This document shows positions 17,629 through 26,039 of a DNA stretch of 64,000 nt, one piece after another. Made by a program: the position numbers and the translations under genes. The stretch lies in NCBI GenBank assembly GCA_015075175.1, contig JABTUV010000015.1:1-64000 (forward strand), given 5' to 3'. This DNA is from a bacterium. Its GTDB lineage: Bacteria > Hinthialibacterota > Hinthialibacteria > H5-UNCL2. Positions within the stretch are counted from its first letter, which is position 1, and each line of letters starts with the position of its first letter. The notes under the pieces were generated by a model. It was given only the letters and a program-made list of their open reading frames with translations, was not told the origin of the DNA and ran no database searches.

Positions 17629-18500
17629 GTGCGCAACAACATCGGTGTAGCCGTCGGCGACCTCTGGCGGTATCGGGGCTTTCTCTGGAACGTGACCGTG
17701 CTCTCGCTGCGGCTACGCTACAAGGTCGCCGTGCTGGGGTTCCTCTGGTCGCTGTTGCGGCCGTTGTTTCTGGCGCTGGTACTGTTCGTGGTGTTCCGCA
17801 GTTTCGTGCGCTTCCCCGTCGACGCGCCGGTCGGCTACGGCGCCTGGATCGTCGCCAGCATGTTGCCCTGGGCTTTCTTTGCCAGCATCCTCTTTGACGG
17901 CGTAGGCTGCCTCGTGGGCAATACCAGCCTGCTGCAAAAAGTGTCGGTCCCCATCGAAATCTTCCCCCTCAGCGCGGCCTTGGCCAACCTGGTCAATTTC
18001 ACCCTCGCAGTGGTCGTCGTCCTGCCGCTCCTGGCCCTCCTGGGCGCCATCCCCGTCGGTCCCGGCTGGTTCATGCTGCCCGTGATCGCCCTGCACATCT
18101 TCCTTTCGGCGCAGGCCTCGTCTGCATCGCCAGCACCCTGTTCGTCTTCTACCGCGATGTGGGCCTGATTCTGGAGGTCGTGGTGACGGCTTGGTTTTAC
18201 TTCACACCGGTGTTCTACCAGCCCAAAATGGTATTGGACCAGTTGGATTACGGCGCGACCGCGGGTCGCTGGGTCGTCGCGGCGTTCCTGGCCAATCCAT
18301 GTACCTCGGTATTGGACCGTCTGCGCTGGAGCTGTGGGGCGAGAACGGCCTGGAGACCCTGTTCGGCGAGCGCACGGCGCAGATTTCGTGAAAACCGCTC
18401 CTTGGGGCGCGGGGTTTCTCTTCTCGCTCGGGTTGTTTCTCTTCGGCCTCTTGCTCGTGCGTCGGAAGCGCACGGCCATCGTGGACTTCCTGCGACGGCG
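17629..18500 (+). pseudogene. ABC-2 type polysaccharide export permease (Wzm-like), at least three frameshifts
   Basis: Starts with the family pattern LRYKVAVLGFLWSLLRPLFLALVLFVVF and carries AALANLVNFTLAVVVVLPLLAL. The frame breaks at about 18,115; the next frame gives FVFYRDVGLILEVVVTAWFY and FTPVFYQP, the hallmark loop before the last helices. A further break near 18,300 leads to ENGLETLFGERTAQIS, and another frame gives the last helix (FLFSLGLFLFGLLLVRRKR). All pieces are in order, so this was one permease of about 285 residues. It is the expected partner of the ATPase at 11.4 kb. As written, export by this pair would be lost. Confidence 0.75.
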
Positions 18501-18545
18501 GACGCGTCCTCTCCAGCCTCGACAAGGGGCTGGGGGGACACGGCG

Positions 18546-18657
18546 GGCAGTCGTTGCGCAGCGCCTTGCCCCGAGTAGGTCGAAGGCCGTATCGAGGGAC
18601 GCTGCGCGCGGCAGCAAGCTGCCGCACTCCACAGGGGAGTCCATCGGGGAGTTGCGT
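18546..18657. repeat. palindromic repeat, family H
   Basis: GCGGCAGCAAGCTGCCGC palindrome together with CGTTGCGCAGCGCCTTGCCCC. The same two blocks recur in the opposite orientation at about 31,390-31,445. Confidence 0.7.
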
Positions 18658-18691
18658 TGACAAGCACCGGCGGCGCGAGCACACTTCCCGC

Positions 18692-20452
18692 ATGAGAAGC
18701 GTCCCGGCGGCGGCCATTGCGTGCATCCTGTGCCTTCCGGCATGGAGCGAGTCGCCGCAGTATCTCCTGATGCTGCGCCAGGACGGCGCCCTGGCCAAGG
18801 CGGACATCGCCGGAGCTTCCCCACCCCACGCCTTCCAACTGCTCAACCAGCCCGATGCGGGTTTTCCCTCATACCTGTCCGCCGTCGATCTCGAAGTGCG
18901 CCAGGGCGGTCTTTACATCCTGGATCGCCGCGGGTTGGTCAAGAGCCACGGCGGCTACGGCCTGGAAGGGTTCCTCCTGGATCAGGCGGTCGCGCGCGAC
19001 CTGGAGTTTCGAGGCGCCGGTCCGGAGGCGCTCATGATCGACGAGGAGGCGCGCGGTTATCATCTCTCGCCGGGCCGGCCGCCCGACATCTGGCTGGCGC
19101 CCGCCTGGCCGCCCATACGCGATCTGGAGTTCACGCCCCGCGGCGAGCGCGTGCTCGCCGACGCCGCCGGCGCTCTCTACCTGGAGGACGCCGCCACGCC
19201 CTTCCTCTCGTTTCCCCTGCGCCGCGGCGACCAGGCCGAGGACCTGGAGATCGGGCCGGATGAAACGTACTATCTACTCACGTCGCACGGCGTTGTCTTC
19301 GCCGCCAGCCGGCAGGGCGGCCGCACGACCATACTGCCCACCACCTACCTGGAGTCGAGCCTGGCGCGCGCACTGGTACTCGCGCGCGGCGGCGGCGGCT
19401 TCTGGGTTCTGGACGCCCTCGGCGTGATTTACGCCTATGGCAACGCCGACCCGGTGGAGTCGTTCGTCTCGACGACTCCCACCTGGGTGGATTTGGAGGC
19501 GGTGTATGCCGACGATCTCCTACCGCCTGCCGCGCCGCCGCCCGAGATGCAGGTTGCGCTGTTGCCGGCGGCGGCGACGCTCTCGACCACGCAGCGGCGC
19601 GTGGAACTGGCCGTGCAGGTCGAGGGTGCGCGCGACCTGGCCGGGTTTATCATGAAAATGCGCTACGATCCGGCGCTCCTGGCGCCGCTGGCCGCGGACG
19701 TGGAGCCGGGCGCCGATTTCGCTCGCGTGGGCCTGGACCCCGCCATCCGCGGGCCGGTCGCGGGAGGCTACCGACGAGCTGCTCCAAGGCGTGGCCGTGG
19801 TGGACGCGGGCAAGGGCATCTCAGGACGCGTCGAGGTCGTCCGCCTGCCCTTCCGCATCCTCGCCGATGCCCCGTCTCCACCGACGTCGAGATCGTCTCC
19901 TTCAAGGCCATCGATACGCGCAAGGGCGCGGGCTGGGTGGAAGCGGTTGCGTTCCATCCCGCCCGCCTGTCCCTCCGCACCCGCAACCCGCGCACGCTGA
20001 TTTCGCTTGCGCCCGATGAAGAAGTCAAGCAGCGCGAGGTGGAAATGGGCGAGTGGTTCGCCGTCTACTTGTTGGCCCAGGACTGGCGAAACCTGTCGGG
20101 CGTGCAGTTCGACCTCGAGTACACCGGCGCGCGCGTGCGCGATCTCGGCTACGACGAGGGCGAGCTGCTCCTGTCGGAGGGACGTCCGGTGCGCTTGGAC
20201 CTGGCGACGGCGGAGAAGGCCAATGCCGAGCGCGCCCGCCGCCGCCAGCGCGTCGTCTTCCCGCAACGCGACCGGCTCCCCGCCGGCGACGGCGTCCTGC
20301 TTGCGTTCTTTTATAAACCGCTGGAAACGGGCCGCATTCACATCCTCCTGCGCAACGTCTACGCCACCGACAGCAGCCGGCGCCTGGCGGGCAACTCCGC
20401 CCTCTCCGACGAGGTCGTCGTCAACGTGGTCGGCCGCAGAATGCGCCCCTGA
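18692..20452 (+). CDS. secreted beta-propeller/cohesin-like protein with a compensated frameshift pair
   Basis: Signal peptide (MRSVPAAAIACILCLPAWS). Residues 30-290 form repeated WD/NHL-like strands (LEVRQGGLYILDRRG, DLEFTPRGERVLADAAG, DLEIGPDETYYLLTSHG). Two cohesin-type domains follow, at about residues 300-420 (VQVEGARDLAGFIMKMRYDP) and 445-570 (LLAQDWRNLSGVQFDLEYTG). Between about 19,765 and 19,880 the listed frame is nonsense (Arg/Gly-rich), while the next frame reads ELLQGVAVVDAGKGISGRVE and rejoins the family sequence. Two opposite indels therefore flank a segment of about 38 residues. Cohesin domains bind dockerins; dockerin-like sequences occur at 39.1 and 40.7 kb. Confidence 0.7.
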   Translation: MRSVPAAAIACILCLPAWSESPQYLLMLRQDGALAKADIAGASPPHAFQLLNQPDAGFPSYLSAVDLEVRQGGLYILDRRGLVKSHGGYGLEGFLLDQAVARDLEFRGAGPEALMIDEEARGYHLSPGRPPDIWLAPAWPPIRDLEFTPRGERVLADAAGALYLEDAATPFLSFPLRRGDQAEDLEIGPDETYYLLTSHGVVFAASRQGGRTTILPTTYLESSLARALVLARGGGGFWVLDALGVIYAYGNADPVESFVSTTPTWVDLEAVYADDLLPPAAPPPEMQVALLPAAATLSTTQRRVELAVQVEGARDLAGFIMKMRYDPALLAPLAADVEPGADFARVGLDPAIRGPVAGGYRRAAPRRGRGGRGQGHLRTRRGRPPALPHPRRCPVSTDVEIVSFKAIDTRKGAGWVEAVAFHPARLSLRTRNPRTLISLAPDEEVKQREVEMGEWFAVYLLAQDWRNLSGVQFDLEYTGARVRDLGYDEGELLLSEGRPVRLDLATAEKANAERARRRQRVVFPQRDRLPAGDGVLLAFFYKPLETGRIHILLRNVYATDSSRRLAGNSALSDEVVVNVVGRRMRP

Positions 20453-20505
20453 CTCCCCCCCTTGACAAGGGGGGGGTGGAGGGGATAGCGCGCGTCCCTG
20501 GGCCC

Positions 20506-20535
20506 TTGCGTTCGTCGCCTTCTCAACGTTATACT
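20506..20535 (+). promoter_or_regulatory. promoter of the DUF4159 gene
   Basis: TTGCGT (20506-20511), 18 bases, TATACT (20530-20535). It lies downstream of a CCCCCCCTTGACAAGGGGGGG hairpin near 20,455-20,475 that probably ends the preceding transcript. Confidence 0.6.
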
Positions 20536-20564
20536 GATCTGGACAACGACGGGAGGCGAGGCGC

Positions 20565-21239
20565 ATGGCCACGAGAAGCATCGGCATCCTGGGACTGGCC
20601 CTGATTCTGGCGGCGGGCGCCGCCGAGGACGGGCGCGATCCCTCCACGCTGGTGATCGCCCGCGTCAAGTACGGCGGCGGCGGCGACTGGTACTGCGACC
20701 CCAGCTCCCTGCCCAACCTGATCCGCGGCTTGCGGGAGCGCACCCCCGTGCGCGTCGCCGAGCGCGAAAAGGTCGTTCAACTCTCCGACGCCGACCTCTT
20801 CTCCCATCCCTTCATCTACCTCAGCGGCCACGAACAGATCAAGCTGACCGACGAGGAGGTCTCCCGCCTGCGCCGCTATCTCCTGCGCGGAGGTTTCCTC
20901 TGGTGCGACGATAACTACGGCCTGGACGAGTATTTCCGCAGCGAAATGGCCCGCGTCTTCCCCGACCTGGACTGGAAACCCGTGGAAAAGAACCACGCCA
21001 TCTACCACTGCTATTACGATCTGCCCGACGGGCTGCCCAAGATCCACGAGCACCACGGCGGGCCGCCGCAGGGTCTGGCCCTCTACGACGAGGACGGCCG
21101 CATGATGGTCTACTACACGTACAACACCGACATCGGCGACGGCCTGGAGGACGCGGAAGTGCACCGCGATCCCGACGTCAACCGCGAGAAGGCCATGCGC
21201 ATGGCGATCAACATCGTCATCTACGCGCTCACGCATTAG
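20565..21239 (+). CDS. DUF4159 domain protein, exported
   Basis: Signal peptide (residues 1-20), then the whole DUF4159 domain: IARVKYGGGGDWYCDPSSLP, LSGHEQIKLTDEEVSRLRRY, GGFLWCDDNYGLDEYFRSEM, NHAIYHCYYDLPDGLPKIHEHH and a C-terminal NREKAMRMAINIVIYALTH helix. The fold is related to class I glutamine-amidotransferase-like/ThuA domains. Members are often near MoxR/DUF58/BatA-type gene clusters in Planctomycetes and relatives, but none are here. Biochemical role is unknown. GGGAGG site nine bases before the ATG. Confidence 0.85.
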   Translation: MATRSIGILGLALILAAGAAEDGRDPSTLVIARVKYGGGGDWYCDPSSLPNLIRGLRERTPVRVAEREKVVQLSDADLFSHPFIYLSGHEQIKLTDEEVSRLRRYLLRGGFLWCDDNYGLDEYFRSEMARVFPDLDWKPVEKNHAIYHCYYDLPDGLPKIHEHHGGPPQGLALYDEDGRMMVYYTYNTDIGDGLEDAEVHRDPDVNREKAMRMAINIVIYALTH

Positions 21240-21260
21240 AGTTGGAGGAGATACAAGTCC

Positions 21261-21596
21261 ATGTCATTCACCATGGTCTCGGAAGCGCCGCCATTGCGGG
21301 AGGACGCCGACGGAGCGCTCCGCATCGGCCGATCGCGCGTGCTCCTCGAGTTGGTCGTTCATGCCTTCCAGGACGGCGCCGCTCCTGAATCAATTGTCCA
21401 GCGATTCCCCACGCTGACGCTGGCGGAAGTCTACGCGGTAGTTGCCTACTACCTGCGCCATCGGGACGATGTCGAGGGTTATCTGAGACATCGCGAACGC
21501 CAGGCTGGGGAGGTCCGCAAGCGAGTCGAGGGGATCCAGGGTGACTTGGGGGAAATCCGCGCGCGTCTAGCGGCCCGGCGCCGGACGAGTGGTTGA
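21261..21596 (+). CDS. DUF433 protein (probable antitoxin)
   Basis: Small protein of 111 residues. The central DUF433 helix-turn-helix-like segment is clear: LLELVVHAFQDGAAPESIVQ, FPTLTLAEVYAVVAYYLRH. The C-terminal 30 residues are charged and coiled-coil-like, possibly the toxin-contact arm. Four bases precede the DUF5615 gene. DUF433/DUF5615 neighbours form a known class of VapBC-like toxin-antitoxin modules, with DUF433 as DNA-binding antitoxin; here the assignment is by family and gene order. Confidence 0.85.
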   Translation: MSFTMVSEAPPLREDADGALRIGRSRVLLELVVHAFQDGAAPESIVQRFPTLTLAEVYAVVAYYLRHRDDVEGYLRHRERQAGEVRKRVEGIQGDLGEIRARLAARRRTSG

Positions 21597-21599
21597 AGC

Positions 21600-21929
21600 A
21601 TGCTGCGGCTGTTGGCTGATGAGAATTTCAACGAGGAAATAGTCCGGGGATTAATTCTACGAGTCGTCGACGCCGGCCATGGAGGGATGAGCGACGCCGA
21701 AATCCTGGCGTGGGCCGCCGCCAACGATCGGATCGTGTTGACTCACGATCACGCCACGATGCCTCGGCAAGCATATGAACGCGTCTCACGCGGAGGACCC
21801 ATGAGCGGCGTATTTCTCCTTCGGGACCGCCTGGCCATCGGGCAGGCCATCGAAGAGATCGTTCTCATGCTTGAATGTAGCGAGCAAGATGAATGGACGG
21901 GATGCGTTGTTTACCTTCCGCTGCGGTAA
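21600..21929 (+). CDS. DUF5615 PIN-like protein (probable toxin)
   Basis: Shares the Mut7-C/DUF5615 PIN-like pattern: LLADENFNEEIVRGL (first acidic site), SDAEILAWAAANDRIVLTHD (second acidic site and final strand), and the C-terminal GQAIEEIVLMLECS...WTGCVVYLPLR common in this subfamily. It is 109 residues long; the family usually has about eight more residues between RGL and the VVDAGHGG strand, so a short in-frame loss is possible. Predicted RNase of a toxin-antitoxin pair; activity not demonstrable from sequence. The next 190 bases up to 22119 show nothing I can interpret. Confidence 0.8.
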   Translation: MLRLLADENFNEEIVRGLILRVVDAGHGGMSDAEILAWAAANDRIVLTHDHATMPRQAYERVSRGGPMSGVFLLRDRLAIGQAIEEIVLMLECSEQDEWTGCVVYLPLR

Positions 21930-22119
21930 GAAGCGTTCGCGCGTGCATTCAGTATGGATGGACGTGGTAGCCGGCGGGAGTTTTTGCTTCACAACCACGG
22001 CATGAAGTACTCTTTTAACCATCTCCTGTCGCATAATCATCCTTCCTCCCGCTTCCGCGCAGGCGCCCTTAATCTCGGCGAAAACCCCTTGCCATAAGCG
22101 CGTCGACAGGCCGCCGGCG

Positions 22120-22692
22120 TTACGTATTCGCGACCACCAGCGGCCTCAGCGCGTCGTGCACGTTGGCGATGACGACGGCGGAGACGGTCGCGGCGCGACC
22201 GTCCGTCTCGTCGCGGGCGGCGGCCAGCGCCTTCTCCACCTCCGCCTTGGCGCCCGCAAAGAGCACCAGGCTCTTGCCCCCCAGGTCCCCCACCAGCCGC
22301 ACCTGTAACAGCAGGACCGGCGCGGCCTTGCCGGCGGCATCGGCGGCGCATACGCCCGCCACCAGGCTGTCCGCCTCCAGCACGCCCAACGCCTCCTCGT
22401 CCGTGCAGACCTGTGCGCGCATCATGGCCCGCAAGAGCTCCGGGTGCACGTCGGGCAGCACCGCCGCGTCGCGCAGCGCCACCGCCGCGTGCGCTCGACC
22501 CTCGGCCATGGCCTTTTCCACTTCAACAGGTTGTCCCGAGACCAGGACGAACCATCGTCCCGGCGGCGCCGTGAACGCCTGCTCCAACTTGACCGGCGCC
22601 GCTTTCAAGAGCGCGTCCGTCGCCGCCATGCCCGGACCGATCTGGTCCCATTCGGCCATCCCCAGGCACGCGGGAGAAGTGGGTTGCGACAT
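22120..22692 (-). CDS. tandem BMC-domain (BMC-T) microcompartment shell protein
   Basis: 190 residues with two BMC domains. Domain 1 (about 10-90): AATDALLKAAPVKLEQAF, WFVLVSGQPVEVEKAMAEG, PDVHPELLRAM. Domain 2 (about 100-185): LGVLEADSLVAGVCAADAA, VLFAGAKAEVEKALAAA, VVIANVHDALRPLV. The repeated VxGxxxEVEKAxxxG and PxxHPELL/NVHDAL features are typical of PduT/EutL-class trimeric shell proteins. ATG at 22692 has GGAGG and AAGGAG sites and overlaps the stop of the deacetylase (TGATG), so translation is coupled. No other shell protein, aldehyde dehydrogenase or signature enzyme is within 20 kb; the gene is an orphan. Role unknown. Confidence 0.85.
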   Translation of the reverse strand: MSQPTSPACLGMAEWDQIGPGMAATDALLKAAPVKLEQAFTAPPGRWFVLVSGQPVEVEKAMAEGRAHAAVALRDAAVLPDVHPELLRAMMRAQVCTDEEALGVLEADSLVAGVCAADAAGKAAPVLLLQVRLVGDLGGKSLVLFAGAKAEVEKALAAARDETDGRAATVSAVVIANVHDALRPLVVANT

Positions 22693-23536
22693 CAGCGTTC
22701 TCCTTCCTCCAAGCATTCAACGTAGGCGCCGAGCGTAGCGGCGCGACGGCCGGCGAGCAGTCCGTCCAACTTCCTGCGCGCGCCGGAAAGGCCCGCATTG
22801 TGAATCAGGCGCTGCTTGAGCGGGAGTCTTGGTCGGGGATGATCGGGATCGAACTCCCAGGGATGCAGATAGAGTACCGCGGGCCGTCCCTGCCGCCGCG
22901 CTTGCCGCAACGCCCAGCGGCTGTAGAAGAGCGGCAGCACCCGCAAATAGAAGCCGCCTGCCGCCGGAAACGGCCCCCACGGCGTTGTCACGACCAGCGG
23001 CGGCAGCTCCCACAGGCCCGCAGGCAGCCGATACGGCGCTCGCGGCGCACCCGCCTCGCCGTACAGGTAACTGCGATAGGGCATGATGGAACTGTCATAG
23101 CGAAATCCAGCTCCGCCAGCGCCGAAAAGTGAGCCTCGTCCCCGCGCGTGAGAGAAAACATGGGCGCCCGGTAAGCCGACCACGGCCCGCCCCGCCAGCT
23201 GCTCCAGGCGGTCCTTCTCCCGCTTCAACATGGCAAGAAACTCGCGCGGCGATTGCCGCCGGCTGGACCCGTGATCGAGCCGTGGCAGGCGACCTCGTGC
23301 CCCGCCGCGGCGACCTGCTTGACCAGGCCCGGATGCCGCTCCGCAATCCACCCGAGAAAGAAAACGAACAGGAATCCGGTTGGCTTTGAACATGATAAGA
23401 GAAAGTCCATCCCGACGGAGATCCGGTCGGGATACCTTTCCCAGTCGGTGAAGGGGATGGTCTCCGGGCTGACAAAGTAGTCCTCCACGTCGACCGAAAC
23501 CAAAACGGGGGGATCGGGATCGCAGCCGTCGAACAT
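22692..23536 (-). pseudogene. polysaccharide deacetylase (NodB/DUF3473 type), at least three frameshifts
   Basis: In-order pieces of one enzyme of about 280 residues. The first frame gives VLVSVDVEDYFVSPETIPFT (catalytic Asp motif 1), LGWIAERHPGLVKQVAAAGHE and motif 2 HEVACHG. A shift near 23,265 leads to SPREFLAMLKREKDRLEQLA. A short out-of-frame patch at about 23,105-23,165 is followed by GFRYDSSIMPYRSYLY, FPAAGGFYLRVLP and VLYLHPWEFDPDHPRPRLPL, the DUF3473 C-terminus. DUF3473 deacetylases often sit in exopolysaccharide loci, which fits the downstream flippase and glycosyltransferases. Stop overlaps the BMC-T start. Confidence 0.75.
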
Positions 23537-23589
23537 GATGAAGCGACTGTAGAGGAAATGAGTTAAACCGGCAAGACGGGACCGGATTT

Positions 23590-23935
23590 CGACCTGTCAT
23601 TTCGACCGAAGGGAGAAATCCGGCGTTCCGCGTGTCGCACGTGGAGTCTTTGACCGCCCCTGAAGTCAAAGATGTCGTTTCTAGAGCTGTCATTTCGACC
23701 GCAGGGAGAAATCCAGCGTCCGGCCTCTCGCGCGTGGAGTCTTTGACCGCCCCTGAAGTCAAAGATGTCGTTTCTAGGCTGTCATTTCGACCGAAGGGAG
23801 AAATCCAGCGTCCGGCGCCGGACGACGGTGAGATGCCGAGTAAGATTTCTCCCTTCGGTCGAAATGACAGGGCGCTTCGGTCGAAATGACAGGGCGCCTC
23901 ACTCGAAATGACAGGGCGCCTCAATCGAGATGACA
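23590..23935. repeat. family A repeats in a ~90-97 bp tandem array with reverse copies
   Basis: Three direct copies of TGTCATTTCGACCG(A/C)AGG + GAGAAATCC at about 23,596, 23,690 and 23,779. The first two are joined by the same spacer, which contains TCTTTGAC-CGCCCCTGAA-GTCAAAGA, a perfect 8-bp inverted repeat. Reverse copies follow at about 23,848, 23,873, 23,893 and 23,915, each ending AATGACAGGGCGC or similar. The block lies between two operons. Confidence 0.85.
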
Positions 23936-24133
23936 GCGAAGTTGCGCCGGTGGTGCGCCGCTAAGCGATGGAGCTGCGTGGAACTACACTCGCTGCCGCG
24001 AACTCCTACGACTGCACCCCGGGCGCCGCGGAGGTTTTTGTTGACACGGGGTCATTCCGTCATGGGCGCGCCCCTTGTAGAGTTTGCCACTTCGGCTTCG
24101 TGGCGCCGCGGGATTTGGAGATGTGGTGAGGTG

Positions 24134-24306
24134 GAGGGACAGTCGCCGGTTTCCGGCGGAAGTCCTCCCATCATGTGGAAGATTGGCCTCGAAAATCGGC
24201 GCCTGTCCCTGGCACGCACGCAGAATCAAGGGACAGCCACCCGTTTCCGAAGTGAGGTGGGCGCGCGTTTCAGCGAGGCGGGCGGCGGAAACGGGTGACT
24301 GTCCCG
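24134..24306. repeat. family B1 elements, two inverted pairs
   Basis: GGGACAGTCGCCGGTTTCCG faces AAAATCGGCGCCTGTCCC, and next to it GGGACAGCCACCCGTTTCCG faces CGGAAACGGGTGACTGTCCC. Two adjacent REP-like hairpins fill the gap before the flippase gene. The 200 bases between 23,936 and 24,133 hold nothing I recognise. Confidence 0.8.
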
Positions 24307-24331
24307 GCGGATTAATGTATCGTGGCCCGCG

Positions 24332-25879
24332 ATGGGACACCCTCTACTACCTCAGGAACCGCCCGGCGCGGTGCATCGCAGCGACCGCGTGCTGCCTTCT
24401 TTCCTGCACCTCGTGGCCGGCAACGGCCTGCGCATTTTTTTCAACCTGGGCGCGCTCTGGCTGGTCTCGCGGCTCTCCGGCGACGGCGCGGTGCGCGATA
24501 CCTTCGTGGTCTATCTCTCCGTGGTCGGGCTGCTCGAACTCCTGGCCGGGCAATGGCTGCTCTCCACCATCCTGCGTTTCGCCACGGAAGAGTACACGGA
24601 GACCGGCCGCATGGGGCGCACGCTGGCCGGGACGATCGCCTTCTGGCTGGCCGGGGCGCTCCTCTTCTGCGCGCCGCTGGCGAACGGCAGCGAGCGCCTG
24701 ACGAGCTTCGTCGGCCTGCCCCATGAACCCATCTGGGCCTTGGCCGTCTGCGCCTATCCCTTTCTTTCCGTCAGCCGCACGCTCCTGCCCGGATTCCTGC
24801 AGGCGGCGGGACGCAGCCGCAGCTTCGCCTATTTCCCCCTGGCCCAGCCCGCCCTATTTGCCGCCCTGCTCATGGTCAACGCCGTCGCTCCGGGACCCCT
24901 TTCTCTGGCCGCCGTCGTCGCCTCGCTGGTCCTGGCCGAGACCGCCAGCTTCCTCTTTCTCCTCTCGCGCGTCTTGGCCGTGGCCGGACGGCCACAACTG
25001 GACGGTCCGTTTCTCTCGCGCATGACGGCTTATGGCCTGCCCTTCCTCCTCATGGGCGTGGGCGCGCAGATCGTCCAGAACGTGGACATCCTCGCCTTCC
25101 AGTGGTTCAAACTGGCGGAAGGCCGCGCCATGGCCTACAAGATCGCCTACCAGATCGCCGGCTATCTCAGCATGGTTCCCAACATGTCGATCCTGGTCCT
25201 CCTGCCGCTGTTTCTGGAGCGCAGGCTGGCGGGACGGGAAGAGGGCATGAGGCGCTATTACGCCGAACTTGTGCCGCAGTTTCTTTTCCCCCTGTCGCTG
25301 GGACTCGGGCTGCTGTGCACCCTGAGCGGTCCCATCCTGGCCGTCTTCGATCCCGCATTCGTCAACGCGGAGCCGGCTTTGGCCCTCCTTTTCGTCTCCG
25401 TCTTCTTCGCCACGCTCCTGGCCATCGATTCGCCGCTTTTTCGCAGTTACGACAGGGTCTGGGGCGTGGCAGCCATAACCGCGGGTATGGCCATGGCCAA
25501 CATCATCCTGGATTGGCTGCTGGTTCCGCGCTACGCCACCACGGGCGCGGCGGCGGCGACGCTCTCCGTTTTCACGCTCGCCGCAGTCGCGCGCATCGCC
25601 CTGCTCTCCGCCAGCCTGCGCTTTCGCCATTACGACTATCTCCTTTACGCCGCGCCCGCCTTGGCCGGCTGCATCCTCACGCTGGCGGTCGAACGCGTCG
25701 CGCTCCGCCTGCCCCTGGCCTTGCTGCTTGCCGCCCTCGCGCTCTTCCTCGTGCGCGGAACGCGCCTCTATCGCACCAGCACCCTTTACGCCTTCGAGCA
25801 CGCCCGCCTTCCCGCGCCCCTGTTCGCGGCGCTGCTCTCCTGCTATAGATGGTTGGGGAGGGAGAATGGAGCGCCCTGA
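24332..25879 (+). CDS. polysaccharide flippase (Wzx/MATE-like MOP superfamily)
   Basis: 515 residues, about 14 hydrophobic segments, typical of O-antigen/exopolysaccharide flippases that turn lipid-linked repeat units across the inner membrane. Family landmarks include the early NGLRIFFNLGALWLVSRLSG helix, AYGLPFLLMGVGAQIVQNVD, KIAYQIAGYLSMVP and ILDWLLVPRYATTGAAAATL near residue 390, the classic MOP C-terminal phrase. Start at ATG 24332. Followed by asparagine synthetase and two GT4 genes in the same direction, which makes an exopolysaccharide locus likely. Confidence 0.88.
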   Translation: MGHPLLPQEPPGAVHRSDRVLPSFLHLVAGNGLRIFFNLGALWLVSRLSGDGAVRDTFVVYLSVVGLLELLAGQWLLSTILRFATEEYTETGRMGRTLAGTIAFWLAGALLFCAPLANGSERLTSFVGLPHEPIWALAVCAYPFLSVSRTLLPGFLQAAGRSRSFAYFPLAQPALFAALLMVNAVAPGPLSLAAVVASLVLAETASFLFLLSRVLAVAGRPQLDGPFLSRMTAYGLPFLLMGVGAQIVQNVDILAFQWFKLAEGRAMAYKIAYQIAGYLSMVPNMSILVLLPLFLERRLAGREEGMRRYYAELVPQFLFPLSLGLGLLCTLSGPILAVFDPAFVNAEPALALLFVSVFFATLLAIDSPLFRSYDRVWGVAAITAGMAMANIILDWLLVPRYATTGAAAATLSVFTLAAVARIALLSASLRFRHYDYLLYAAPALAGCILTLAVERVALRLPLALLLAALALFLVRGTRLYRTSTLYAFEHARLPAPLFAALLSCYRWLGRENGAP

Positions 25880-25930
25880 TCGCGACGTTGCCCGCACGGA
25901 TGGTTTGGCAGGTCGAGAGGATGAGGTGGA

Positions 25931-26020
25931 TTGAGGGCGAGATTGGGAGCAAGAGCAAGATTAAGAGCAAGAGCAAGATTAAGATTAAGAGTAAGATTAA
26001 GATTAAGAGTAAGATAGGGA
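25931..26020 (+). repeat. low-complexity AGATTAAGAG/GAGCAAGA repeat (family F)
   Basis: A chain of GAGCAAGATTAAGA and AGTAAGATTAAGATTAAG units. Similar purine-rich GATTAAGA/GATTACGA strings occur at about 6555-6595 and 63,335-63,445. It sits directly before asnB, whose ATG at 26040 lacks a clear ribosome-binding site. Confidence 0.75.
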
Positions 26021-26039
26021 TGACGAGAGACATGTCCCC

